A DNA stretch of 64,000 nucleotides from contig CAVQXR010000001.1 in assembly GCA_963717955.1 (NCBI GenBank), forward strand, positions 2,502,503 to 2,566,502, read 5' to 3'. Each line of letters starts with the position of its first letter. Position 1 is the stretch's first letter. A program made the position numbers and the translations under genes. The notes under the pieces were generated by a model, which was given only the letters and a program-made list of their open reading frames with translations, was not told the origin of the DNA and did no database searches. This document shows positions 8,486-17,024 of this stretch, piece after piece. This stretch comes from CAVQXR01 sp963717955 (lineage in GTDB: Bacteria; Actinomycetota; Thermoleophilia; Gaiellales; Gaiellaceae).

Positions 8486-9166
8486 GTGAGCTTCTGCGAG
8501 ACGCTTCGAGACGACTGCGCTGCCGCCTGGCAGGGCCTGCACGAGCACCCGTTCATCCTCGAGCTCGCCGACGGGACGCTCGCGCCGGAGCGGTTTCGGT
8601 TCTACTGCGAGCAGGACCTGTTCTTCCTGCCCGAGCTGGCGCGCGCGGTCGCGATCGGCGTGTCGCGCTCGGACGAGCCGGAGATGCGCCACCTCGCGGA
8701 CGAGCTCGCGGTGGTCGTCGGGCGGGAGATGGACAACCAGCGCCGTCTGCTCGACCGTGTCGTCGATCTCGGGGCGGCCGATCGTGGCGGGCTCGTCTGC
8801 GCGGCCCCGGCGTGTGTCGCCTACGGAGGCTTCCTCGTCACAACCGCCGCCCGCGGCGGCGCGCTCGAGCTGATGGCGGCGCTCCTGCCGTGCACCTGGA
8901 GCTACGCCGACATCGCCGTCTCGCTGCGCGACCGGATCGCCGACCACCCGGTGTACGCCGGCTGGGTCCGGTTCTTCGCCGACCCGGCGTACGTCGAGCT
9001 GATCGCGGAGCGCCGCGCGACCCTCGATCGCCTCGCAGCCCACGCCGTGGAACGCCGCCGCCGGAGGCTCTCGGAGGTGTTCACGGCGAGCACCCGCCTC
9101 GAGCGCCTGTTCTGGGACATGGCCTACGGTCTCGTCCAGTGGCCCGATCTGAAGGGAGAGGCATGA
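8486..9166 (+). CDS. tenA: TenA-family aminopyrimidine aminohydrolase/thiaminase II (paralog 1)
   Basis: A 226-residue all-helical TenA protein. Known members hydrolyse the aminomethyl group of aminopyrimidine (or thiamin itself) to give HMP. Active-site positions match the Bacillus enzyme: Asp44 in CEQDLFFL, the nucleophilic Cys136 in LPCTWSY, and the Glu in RLERLFWDMAY near 208. The start is GTG. The stop overlaps the ATG of the alcohol dehydrogenase (ATGA). The nearby ThiXYZ-like importer and M20 genes are the same partners found in thiamin salvage operons. A second, different TenA lies at 11162-11842. Confidence 0.88.
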   Translation: MSFCETLRDDCAAAWQGLHEHPFILELADGTLAPERFRFYCEQDLFFLPELARAVAIGVSRSDEPEMRHLADELAVVVGREMDNQRRLLDRVVDLGAADRGGLVCAAPACVAYGGFLVTTAARGGALELMAALLPCTWSYADIAVSLRDRIADHPVYAGWVRFFADPAYVELIAERRATLDRLAAHAVERRRRRLSEVFTASTRLERLFWDMAYGLVQWPDLKGEA

Positions 9167-10182
9167 AGGCAGCGCTGATGTACGAGGGCGGTGAGGTCAG
9201 GATCGAGGACGTCGCCGAGCCGCAGGCCGACGGCTGGGCGCTCGTCGAGGCGAGGGCCGCGGGCGTCTGCGGCACCGAGCTCCACTTCCTCGAGGGGATG
9301 ATCCCGCCGCCGTGCGTGCCGTTCCAGCTCGGTCACGAGGGCGCGGGCGTCGTTCTCGAGGCGCCCGCCGGGAGCGGCGTCGAGCCGGGCGACCGTGTCG
9401 CGATCTACAACTTCGTCGGCTGCGGCGCCTGCCGCCCGTGCCGCACCGGGAGGGAGTCGCTGTGCACGTCCTGGGTCGGGCAGCTCGGCTTCTCGCTGCC
9501 AGGCACGTTCGCGGACGTCGTGCGGGTGCCCGGCGGCAACCTCATTCCTCTGCCCGAGAACGTCTCCTTCGAGGAGGCGGCGCTGCTGTCGTGCTCCGGC
9601 ATGTCCGTCGTCCATGCGTCGCGGCTCGCCTCGATCGGTCTCGGCGACACGGTGATTGTCAACGGCGTCGGCGGGGTGGGGCTGATGGCGATCCAGGCGG
9701 CGGTCGCGGCGGGTGCCAGGGTGATCGCGGTCGCCGACGCCGGCGTGAAGGCCGACGCTGCCCGCGCCGTCGGCGCGGCGGAGACCGTCGTGCTCGAGGG
9801 TGGCGAGGGCTACGACGGGCTTCCCGAGCAGATCAAGGAGCTCACCGGCGGGCTGCTCGCCGACCATTTCGTCGAGCTGGTCGGAACGGAGCGGACGCTC
9901 CTCGCGGGGGTCCGCTCCCTCGGGCGCGGCGGCAAGCTCGTGATCATCGGCTACACGGGCGAGCACCTGAACGTCCACCCGATCGAGCTGCTCCTGTCGG
10001 AGATCCAGGTCATCACCTCCGTCGCGGCCTCCCGGCGGGATCTCGAGACGGCGATCCAGCTCGCCGCTGACGGCAGGCTCGCCGGAACGATCGACACCCG
10101 CTATCCGCTTGCCGAGATCGGGACGGCGCTCGACCGGCTGAAGGCGCGGCAGGTGCGCGGCCGCAACGTGATCGTCTGGTGA
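9163..10182 (+). CDS. Zinc-dependent medium-chain alcohol dehydrogenase
   Basis: A 339-residue MDR dehydrogenase. Catalytic zinc ligands appear in GVCGTELHFLEG and GHEGAG, the structural zinc cysteines in CGACRPCRTGRESLC, and the NAD(P)-binding Rossmann motif in GVGGVGLMA. Its ATG overlaps the tenA stop (ATGA), so translation is coupled. In this setting it could oxidise the hydroxymethyl group of an HMP-like product of TenA to an aldehyde; this is inference from order only. Confidence 0.88.
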   Translation: MKAALMYEGGEVRIEDVAEPQADGWALVEARAAGVCGTELHFLEGMIPPPCVPFQLGHEGAGVVLEAPAGSGVEPGDRVAIYNFVGCGACRPCRTGRESLCTSWVGQLGFSLPGTFADVVRVPGGNLIPLPENVSFEEAALLSCSGMSVVHASRLASIGLGDTVIVNGVGGVGLMAIQAAVAAGARVIAVADAGVKADAARAVGAAETVVLEGGEGYDGLPEQIKELTGGLLADHFVELVGTERTLLAGVRSLGRGGKLVIIGYTGEHLNVHPIELLLSEIQVITSVAASRRDLETAIQLAADGRLAGTIDTRYPLAEIGTALDRLKARQVRGRNVIVW

Positions 10183-11165
10183 TGCGCTACGGGGTCACCC
10201 TCCAGGGCGTCTACGAGCCGGCCGAATGGGTGGAGCTCGTGGCCTGGATCGAAGAGCTCGGTTTCGACAACCTCTGGATCACCGACTCGTCGACGCACGC
10301 GGGCGACTGCTACGTCTACGCCACGCTCGCCCTGCAGGCGACGTCGCGTATCACCGTCGGTACCGCGGTGACGAACCCGCTCACGAGGCACCCGGCGATC
10401 ACGGCGAACGCATTCCGCTCGCTGGCGCAGCTCGCGCCGGGTCGTGTCGTTTGCGGGATCGGCGTCGGCGACCGGCCGCTGTTCGAGCTCGGGCTGCCGA
10501 TGGCGAGGATCCAGACGCTGCGTGAGACGATCGAGGTCATGCGTCGCCTCTGGCGCGGTGAGACCGTCGACACGGAGGTCGCATGGTGGAAGCTCACCGG
10601 AGGGCATCTGCGCTCGCCGGTGCCGGAGCCGCCCGTCTACATCTCGGCCAGCCGGCCCCGGGCGCTCGAGCTGACGGGCGAGGTCGCCGACGGGCTGATC
10701 CTGCTCGCAGGCCTCTTCCCCGAGGGGCTCGCATTCGCCCGTGAACACGTCCGGCGCGGCCGGGAGCTGGGCGGACGCCCCACGTTCGACGAGACCCTCT
10801 TCCTGTACGGCGCGATCGACGACGACGAGGCCGCGGCGATCGACTCGGCCCGCTCGATCGCCGCGTGGTTCCCGAAGACGGCGCCCGACTACGCCCGCCT
10901 CGCGGGGATGAGCGACCAGCTGATCGACGCGGTCAACTCCGCCTACGCCGGCGGCGAGTTCCAGCACGCGAAGGAGGCCGCCAAGCTGATCCCCGACGAG
11001 CTCGTGAGGAAGATCGCCTTCTGCGGCACGCCCACGCAGGCGAGAGAGAAGCTCGACTGGCTGCGGGGCGAGGGCGTCGGCGGCCTGAGCGTCTTCCCGC
11101 TCGGCCAGGACCGCCGCCGGACGATCGCGGAGTTCGCGCGGGTCGCGCTCGGGGCGCCCGCGTGA
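10179..11165 (+). CDS. LLM-class flavin-dependent (FMN/F420) oxidoreductase
   Basis: A 328-residue luciferase-like TIM-barrel protein. The N-terminus (YGVTLQG), the segment FDNLWITDSS and the motif RVVCGIGVGD are typical of F420-dependent LLM oxidoreductases such as the methylene-tetrahydromethanopterin reductase-like group common in actinobacteria. Two starts, GTG 10179 and ATG 10182, are adjacent and both overlap the previous stop. It sits between two tenA genes. An oxidative or reductive step on a heterocyclic ring is plausible. Confidence 0.85.
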   Translation: MMRYGVTLQGVYEPAEWVELVAWIEELGFDNLWITDSSTHAGDCYVYATLALQATSRITVGTAVTNPLTRHPAITANAFRSLAQLAPGRVVCGIGVGDRPLFELGLPMARIQTLRETIEVMRRLWRGETVDTEVAWWKLTGGHLRSPVPEPPVYISASRPRALELTGEVADGLILLAGLFPEGLAFAREHVRRGRELGGRPTFDETLFLYGAIDDDEAAAIDSARSIAAWFPKTAPDYARLAGMSDQLIDAVNSAYAGGEFQHAKEAAKLIPDELVRKIAFCGTPTQAREKLDWLRGEGVGGLSVFPLGQDRRRTIAEFARVALGAPA

Positions 11166-11842
11166 CGCTCTGCGACCGCCTCCGAGACGACTCGACGGCG
11201 GTCTGGGAGGGGCTGCACGGGCATCCCTTCATCCGCGAGCTCGCCGCCGGAACCCTGCCGCCGGCGACGTTTCGCTTCTACGTCGAGCAGAACCTCCTCT
11301 ACCTCGCCGAGTACGCGCGCACGATCGCGATCGGGGTCGAGAAGGCCGACGGCGTCGAGACGATGCGGCGCTTCGCCTCCGACCTCGCGAACATCCTCGA
11401 CGCGGAGATACCCGAGAACGAAGAGCTGTTGCGCCGCGTCGTCGCGCTCGGAGCGGAGGACCGCGGCGGCAGTCGGGGCATGGCTCCGGCCACGTTCGCC
11501 TATACGGGCTTTCTCGTCTCGACGGCGCTCGCCGGCGGCCCGGCGGAGATTCTGGCGGCGATCGTCCCCTGCACGTGGAGCTACGGAGACATCGGCTCGA
11601 GGCTCCTGGACGCGGGCCTGGTGCACGAGCACCCGGTCTACGCGGAGTGGATCCGCTTCTTCGGCGAGCCCGAGTACGGGCGTATCGTGGAGGCGATGAA
11701 AGGTGACCTCGATCGGCTCGGCCGCGACGCCGAGCCCGACCGGCTGTCGCGGATCTTCACCACGAGCGTGCGCCTCGAACGTGCCTTCTGGGACATGGCA
11801 TATTCCTGCGAACGCTGGCCCGACGCTCAGGAGGAGGGTTGA
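11162..11842 (+). CDS. TenA-family protein (paralog 2, Asn44 variant)
   Basis: A 226-residue paralog of the TenA at 8486, equal in length and alignable throughout. The GTG start at 11162 overlaps the LLM stop (GTGA). The nucleophilic Cys (VPCTWSY) and the Glu in RLERAFWDMAY are kept. The residue equivalent to Asp44, which contacts the pyrimidine in characterised TenA, is Asn here (YVEQNLLYL). The substrate is therefore probably related to but different from that of paralog 1. An AGGAGG site for the next gene overlaps its end. Confidence 0.87.
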   Translation: MTLCDRLRDDSTAVWEGLHGHPFIRELAAGTLPPATFRFYVEQNLLYLAEYARTIAIGVEKADGVETMRRFASDLANILDAEIPENEELLRRVVALGAEDRGGSRGMAPATFAYTGFLVSTALAGGPAEILAAIVPCTWSYGDIGSRLLDAGLVHEHPVYAEWIRFFGEPEYGRIVEAMKGDLDRLGRDAEPDRLSRIFTTSVRLERAFWDMAYSCERWPDAQEEG

Positions 11843-11845
11843 GAG

Positions 11846-12172
11846 ATGGCCTACGACGAGCACCTTGCGGAGCGGGCTCGGCAGTTCCTGCCCGACGAGG
11901 GAGTGGTCGGCAAGCAGATGTTCGGCGGCATCGCGTTCATGCTCAACGGCAACATGTCGGTCGGCGTCGTCGGAGAGGAGTTGATCGTCCGTCTCGGCGC
12001 CGAGGCGGCCGGTGATGCGCTCACGCGGCCTCACGTGCGCGTCATGGACTTCACCGGGAAGCCCATGAAAGGCTGGGTGATCGTGGAGCCGGCGGGAACC
12101 GAGGACGAGGCGGCACTTGCGGGCTGGGTCGAGCGGGGCGTCGCCTTCGCGGGCTCGCTGCCGCCAAAGTAG
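11846..12172 (+). CDS. TfoX/Sxy N-terminal domain protein
   Basis: A 108-residue single-domain protein of the TfoX N-terminal family, recognised by MFGGIAFMLNGNMSVGV and by the C-terminal segment MKGWVIVEP. The domain was named from a competence regulator but stand-alone copies in actinobacteria have no assigned role. It begins three bases after the tenA paralog, with a good ribosome site (GGAGGGTTGAGAG), so it is the tail of that operon. Confidence 0.82.
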   Translation: MAYDEHLAERARQFLPDEGVVGKQMFGGIAFMLNGNMSVGVVGEELIVRLGAEAAGDALTRPHVRVMDFTGKPMKGWVIVEPAGTEDEAALAGWVERGVAFAGSLPPK

Positions 12173-12210
12173 GGGCCGGACCTGATTCGGCCCGCGGAAC
12201 GGGAGGCGAG

Positions 12211-12972
12211 ATGAAGCGACTCGACCGAAGGGTGGCGGTCGTCACCGGCGCCGGCAGCGGAATCGGCAGGGCGGTGGCGCGGAAGTTCCTCGCCGAGGGC
12301 GCCCGGGTCGTCTTCGGGGACGTACGCGCCGACCGGGTGGAGGACGCCGCAGGCGAGCTGTCGTCGCTCGGCCCGGTTCACGGCCTGGCGGGCGACGTCA
12401 CCGACGACGCCTTCTGCCAGCTCCTCGTCGACACGGCCGTCGAGCGGTTCGGCGAGGTGAACGTCTCCGTCGCGAACGCCGGGATCGTCCGCCGCCACCC
12501 GTTCCTCGAGCACACGCGCGAGTCGTGGGATCGCACGCTCGCGATCAACCTGACCCATGTCTACGTGCTGAGCCAGTGTGTGGCGCGGCAGATGATGAAG
12601 CAGGGAAAGGGCGGCGTCATCCTGGCGACGGCGTCGGCGAACGGGCACGTTGCGGAGAAGGAGGTGGCCGCCTACAACGCCGCTAAGGCGGGGGTCGTGC
12701 TCCTCACCCAGACGATGGCGATCGAGCTCGCGCCGTACGGCATCCGTGCGTGCTGCGTCTCGCCGGGCTATGTCGGGCCGACGAACCTCGTGGTCGACGG
12801 CGGCGGCCCGGTCGAGTACTTCGACGACATGCGCGAGCACGTCCCGCTCGGGCGCCTCGCGAGCGTCGACGAGATCGCGAACCTGTTCTGCTTCCTCGCC
12901 TCCGACGAGGCGTCGTTCATCTCGGGCGAGTCCGTGATCATCGACGGCGCCCAGCTCGCCGAACAGCGGTGA
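12211..12972 (+). CDS. Short-chain dehydrogenase/reductase (SDR)
   Basis: A 253-residue classical SDR. The cofactor motif TGAGSGIG is near residue 12, the NAG motif is in VANAG, and the catalytic Tyr-x3-Lys is YNAAK. An Asp at the end of the second strand (FGDVRA) favours NAD(H). A clear ribosome site (GGGAGGCGAG) precedes the ATG. It is followed one base later by a second SDR in the same direction. The substrate is unknown. Confidence 0.9.
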   Translation: MKRLDRRVAVVTGAGSGIGRAVARKFLAEGARVVFGDVRADRVEDAAGELSSLGPVHGLAGDVTDDAFCQLLVDTAVERFGEVNVSVANAGIVRRHPFLEHTRESWDRTLAINLTHVYVLSQCVARQMMKQGKGGVILATASANGHVAEKEVAAYNAAKAGVVLLTQTMAIELAPYGIRACCVSPGYVGPTNLVVDGGGPVEYFDDMREHVPLGRLASVDEIANLFCFLASDEASFISGESVIIDGAQLAEQR

Positions 12973-12973
12973 C

Positions 12974-13714
12974 GTGATGGGCGTGCACGAGGGCCGAGGG
13001 GTGTTCGTCTCGGGCGGGACGACCGGAATGGGCATTGCAGCAGCCCGGCGCTTCGTCGCCGACGGCGCGAAGGTCTACGTCGTCGGCCGCACGCCCGGGA
13101 AGCTCGAGGCGGCGCTCTCCGAGCTCGGCCCCGCTGCGTCCGGGTGCCCGTGCGACGTCGCCGTCGAGGAGGAGGTCGAGGCCGCGCTCGAGCGGGCGCT
13201 CCGCTTCCTCGGCCGGCTCGACGCCGTCTTCGTCAACGCCGGCGTCGACGGGCAGAACCGCGGTTGCCTCGAGATCGACGCCGACTTCTTCCGCTACGTC
13301 ATGGGCGTCAACTGCGTCGGCTCGTTCCTCGTCGCACGCGGCGCCGCCCGCAGGATGCCGGACGGTGGAGCCCTCGTCTTCAATGCCTCGATCTCCGGCC
13401 TGGCCGCCGAGGAGGGCTTCGCCGACTACAGCGCCTCCAAGGGAGGCCAGGTATTGCTCGCCCGGACGATGGCGAAGGAGCTCGGCCGGCGGGGCTTCTG
13501 GGTCCCGATCGTCTGCCCGGGCTACGTCCGCACGCCGCAGGTCGAGAAGTACCTCGACGATCCCGAGATCGCGGCCGAGATCGTCTCGCAGATTCCCGTC
13601 GGCCGGGTCGGGACCGCCGAGGAGATCGCCGACCTCGTCTCCTTCCTCGCGCGTCCCGAAGCCGCGTACCTGAACGGCGCGATCGTGAACGTCGACGGCG
13701 GCCGGATGGCGTAG
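12974..13714 (+). CDS. Short-chain dehydrogenase/reductase (SDR)
   Basis: A 246-residue SDR with the cofactor motif SGGTTGMG, the segment FVNAGVDG and the catalytic YSASK. The first Gly-rich motif begins SGG rather than TGG, a mild variation. GTG 12974 and ATG 12977 are alternative starts. It ends the long plus-strand run that began at 5102; a large inverted repeat follows and the genes beyond are on the other strand. Confidence 0.88.
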   Translation: MMGVHEGRGVFVSGGTTGMGIAAARRFVADGAKVYVVGRTPGKLEAALSELGPAASGCPCDVAVEEEVEAALERALRFLGRLDAVFVNAGVDGQNRGCLEIDADFFRYVMGVNCVGSFLVARGAARRMPDGGALVFNASISGLAAEEGFADYSASKGGQVLLARTMAKELGRRGFWVPIVCPGYVRTPQVEKYLDDPEIAAEIVSQIPVGRVGTAEEIADLVSFLARPEAAYLNGAIVNVDGGRMA

Positions 13715-13719
13715 CCTCC

Positions 13720-13819
13720 GCGGCTGAGCGGACGGCTCGGCCGGCCGCGACCCGCGCAGGAGCCGGCGAAGCCGGCGGTCACCGCCTCCGAACCGCCGAT
13801 CTCGCGTCCGCTCAGCCGC
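13720..13819. terminator. Long inverted repeat between converging genes, probable bidirectional terminator
   Basis: The 15-mer GCGGCTGAGCGGACG at 13720-13734 is repeated as its exact reverse complement at 13805-13819. Inside lies a smaller hairpin, GCCGGC-GAA-GCCGGC. The structure sits between the converging SDR and CoA-transferase genes and overlaps the latter's last codons. There is no T-run, so an intrinsic terminator is likely but unproved. Confidence 0.45.
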
Positions 13820-14959
13820 AAATGCCCCAGCCGGTCTCGTTCGCGTCGCCGAGGAGCGGCGTGGACGTCGCCGCCGTCGATTCGGAATCCGACATCGTGA
13901 CCGGGAGGCGCACGGTCGGCACCTCGCCGGCCGACGGATGCCGCTGCGAGGCGACCATCCGCAGCACCTGCACCTGCTCCGATTCGAGCACCTCCGAGAG
14001 GCGCTGGACCGGGGCGCACGCGACCCCGACGGTGGTGAGCGCCTCGACCCAGCCGGCGGCCGGCCGGGCCGCGAGCGCCGCCTCGAGCTCGACCCGCGAG
14101 CTCGTCGGCGTTCCGCACACGATCGGCGTTCTCGGCGAAGCGGGGATCCTCGATCAGCCGCTCGAGCCCGATCGTCCGGCAGAGGTTGCCCCAGGAGTCG
14201 CGGCCGCCGGTGCCGACGACGACGAGGTAGCCGTCGGCGGTGCGGTAGGCCTCGTACGGGGCGAAGAACGGGCTGCGCGTCCCGGCCGGTCCCGGTTCCG
14301 CCCCGCCGAGCAAGTACGTGAGGACGTGCATCGATTCCCAGGCGAGCGCGCACTCGAGCAGGCTACGTCGTCACCCACTGACCGGCTCCCGTCCGTTCGC
14401 GCCGCGCGAGCGCGGCCTGGATCCCGATCACGGCGTACAGGGCGCTGCCGAAGTCGAGCGCCGCGACCGGGATCTTCGCCGGCGGGCCGCCCGGATGACC
14501 CGTCATCGCCATCAGGCCGGAGAGCGCCTGCACCGTGGTGTCGTAGCCGCCGTCCTGGGCGAGCGGTCCCACCTGCCCGAACGCCGAGATCGATGCGTAC
14601 ACGACGCGCGGATAGCGTGCCGCGACCGCCGGGTAGTCGAGCGCGAACTTCGCGAGCGCGCCGGGTCGCATGTTCTCGACGAGGACGTCGGCCCCGCCCA
14701 ACAACTCCTCGAGCCGGGCCCGATCGTCCTCGACGCCGAGATCGAGCTCGATCGAGCGCTTGCCGCGATTCAGCGTCAGGAAGCTCGCGCTCTCGCCTTC
14801 GCGGAAGACCGGCCCCTGTCGGCGGTACACGTCACCGACGCCCGGCCGCTCGACCTTGAGCACCGTCGCGCCGAGATCGGCGAGCACCTGGGCGCAGTAG
14901 GGGCCGGCGACGTACTGCGTCAGGTCGAGGACGCGGACGCCCTCGAGCGGGTAGCTCAA
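13812..14959 (-). CDS. CaiB/BaiF family (class III) CoA transferase, two frame breaks
   Basis: About 380 residues when joined across breaks near 14,363 and 14,110. The N-terminal part shows LEGVRVLDLTQYVAGPYC, the family opening, then GADVLVENMRPGALAKF and YASISAFGQ. The expected catalytic Asp region follows after the first break (SPFFAPYEAYRTADGY). These enzymes move CoA between acyl groups. The TTG start at 14959 overlaps the epimerase stop (TTGA), so it is translated after the epimerase gene. Both breaks are single-base and the protein continues sensibly across them, so sequencing error is more likely than a pseudogene. Confidence 0.75.
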
Positions 14960-15354
14960 GGCCGCGGCCCCTCGACGAGCTCGACGAGGATCCCACCCGT
15001 CGTCCGCGGATGGAGGAAGACGGAGGGGCGCCCGTCCGAGGAGGCAACGACCTCTCCTGCCGGCTCGATCCCGTCGGCGCGCAGCTGCTCGATCACGCAC
15101 GCGAGCGGCTCGTCGACCCGAAAGGCGATGTGGTGCAACCCGGACCCACGGCGCTCGAGGAACCCCTCGATCGGGTTGCCGGGCCTGGCGGGGGTGACGA
15201 GCTCGACCTGGGCGCCGGGCCCGAAGCGGGAGATCGCGACGCCGCTCGGCATCTCGATCGGCTCCGGCGCCCCGCCGAGCGCGTCGACCAGCGGATGGCC
15301 GGCGGTCTCGGTCGCGGCGATCCCGACGTGGTCGAGGCGAGCCGCCCGGAGCAT
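14956..15354 (-). CDS. mce: Methylmalonyl-CoA epimerase (VOC superfamily)
   Basis: A 132-residue vicinal-oxygen-chelate protein. LDHVGIAATE at the start and GLHHIAFRVDE in the middle supply the His ligands, and GILVELVEG supplies the terminal Glu. Epimerases convert (2S)- to (2R)-methylmalonyl-CoA, feeding the mutase encoded immediately upstream. The short overlaps with both neighbours indicate one mRNA for mutase, epimerase and CoA transferase. Confidence 0.85.
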   Translation of the reverse strand: MLRAARLDHVGIAATETAGHPLVDALGGAPEPIEMPSGVAISRFGPGAQVELVTPARPGNPIEGFLERRGSGLHHIAFRVDEPLACVIEQLRADGIEPAGEVVASSDGRPSVFLHPRTTGGILVELVEGPRP

Positions 15355-17024
15355 CAGACGACCGTCGAGGGGCTGTGGTAGCCGAAGACCGAGCCGAGCG
15401 CCCCGGAAATCTCGCCGACCGAGGCGTAGGCGCGCACCGCATCGAGGATCGCGGGCATCGTGTTCGCGCCCGATACGGCCGCTGCCGTGACCGCTGCGAG
15501 GGCGCGTTCGACCTGTGGCAGGTCCCGCCCGGCTCGCGTCCGCCGGAGTCGCTCGAGCTGCCGCGCGGCGACCTCCTCGGGGATCGACAGAATCTCGATC
15601 TCCTGCTCATCCGCGCGCTCGCCCGCGAACCGGTTGACGCCGACGACAACCCGCTCGCCACGCTCGATCCGCGCCTGCTCCGCATACGCCGACTCGGCGA
15701 TCGCGAGCTCGAGCGAGCCGTCCTCGACGCCCCGCAGCACGCCGTGCTCCTCCACGTCTGCGAGCAGCCGCGCGGCGCGTTGCTCCAGCTCGTCGGTGAG
15801 GGTCTCGAGGAGGTACGAGCCGCCGAGCGGGTCGACCGCCCGCGTCACACCCGACTCGTACGCGACGATCTGCTGGGTGCGCAGCGCGATCAGCGCAGCC
15901 GCCTCCGTCGGGAGCGCGAGCGCCTCGTCCCACGAGATCGTGTGGACGGCCTGCGCTCCCGAGAGCACGATCGCGAGCGTCTGCAAGGTCGTGCGCACGA
16001 TGTTGTTGAGCGGCTCGATGCCCGTCAGCGAGGTACCGTCCCCGCCCGAGAACAGCCGGAGCGTCCACGACTCGGGACGCTCCGCGCCGAAGCGCTCGCG
16101 CATGATCCTCGCCCAGAGCCGGCGCGCCGCCCGATGCTTCGCGATCTCCTCGAAGAAGTCGCGCATCGTCGAGATGTTGTAGGAGAAGCGCGGCGCGAAC
16201 TCGTCGACCGGGATCCCGCGGTCGGCGACCGCTTGCACGTACGCGCTCGCGTTGGCGAGGGTGTACGCGATCTCCTGCACGGCGTCGCAGCCCGCCTGAC
16301 GCATGTGGTACCCGCAGACCGAGATCGGGTTGAACTTCGGCAGGTGGCGGGCCGAGTACTCGATCACGTCGGCGACGAGGCGAAGCGAAGGCCCGGGCGG
16401 GTAGATGTAGGTCTTGCGGGCCAGGAACTCCTTGAGGATGTCGTTCTGAACGGTGCCGCGCAGCACCCGGGGGTCGACCCCCTGCCGTTCGCCGACGACC
16501 TGGTACATCGCGAGCACGATCGGCGCCGTCGCGTTGATCGTGAACGAGGTCGAGATGCGGTCGAGCGGGATGCGGTCGAAGACGCGCTCCATGTCGGCGA
16601 GGGTGTCGATCGCGACGCCGACCTTGCCGATCTCGCCCGCCGCCTTCGGGTCGTCGGAGTCCATCCCCATCTGTGTCGGGAGGTCGAGCGCGACCGAGAG
16701 CCCGGTCTGGCCCTGGTCGAGCAGGAACCGGAATCGCTCGTTCGTGTCCTCGGGGTTCCCGTGGCCCGCGTAGAGCCGCATCGTCCAGAGCCGGCCCCGA
16801 TACATGCTCCGGTGGATGCCCCGCGTGAACGGATACTCGCCGGGCAGGTCGCTGCACGTGTCCGGACCGGTGGACCGGTCGAGCTCCGTGTAGAGCGCCG
16901 CGACCGGGATCCCCGAGTCGGTCACAGCGTCGGGTAGCGCCCCGGTCAGCTCCTGCCAGCGCGCGATCGCGCGCTCGAGATCGGCGCGGGCCTCGACGAT
17001 TCGCCGATCATCCAGGGATGCCAC
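15354..17024 (-). CDS. Methylmalonyl-CoA mutase family, catalytic (large) subunit
   Basis: About 556 residues, the length of a separate catalytic subunit without the cobalamin-binding domain, which must be encoded elsewhere. Family features include YPFTRGI, the active-site segment RLYAGHG, DLPTQMGMDSDDP, NDILKEFLARKTYIYPP and the catalytic His in GYHMRQAG. The Tyr in RLYAG and the Arg in LARK are the residues expected for methylmalonyl-CoA rather than isobutyryl- or hydroxyisobutyryl-CoA mutases, as far as the motifs can be aligned by eye. The GTG at 17024 is preferred because a ribosome-site-like GGGAGC lies upstream. Operator copy E sits just before it. Confidence 0.85.
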   Translation of the reverse strand: MASLDDRRIVEARADLERAIARWQELTGALPDAVTDSGIPVAALYTELDRSTGPDTCSDLPGEYPFTRGIHRSMYRGRLWTMRLYAGHGNPEDTNERFRFLLDQGQTGLSVALDLPTQMGMDSDDPKAAGEIGKVGVAIDTLADMERVFDRIPLDRISTSFTINATAPIVLAMYQVVGERQGVDPRVLRGTVQNDILKEFLARKTYIYPPGPSLRLVADVIEYSARHLPKFNPISVCGYHMRQAGCDAVQEIAYTLANASAYVQAVADRGIPVDEFAPRFSYNISTMRDFFEEIAKHRAARRLWARIMRERFGAERPESWTLRLFSGGDGTSLTGIEPLNNIVRTTLQTLAIVLSGAQAVHTISWDEALALPTEAAALIALRTQQIVAYESGVTRAVDPLGGSYLLETLTDELEQRAARLLADVEEHGVLRGVEDGSLELAIAESAYAEQARIERGERVVVGVNRFAGERADEQEIEILSIPEEVAARQLERLRRTRAGRDLPQVERALAAVTAAAVSGANTMPAILDAVRAYASVGEISGALGSVFGYHSPSTVV

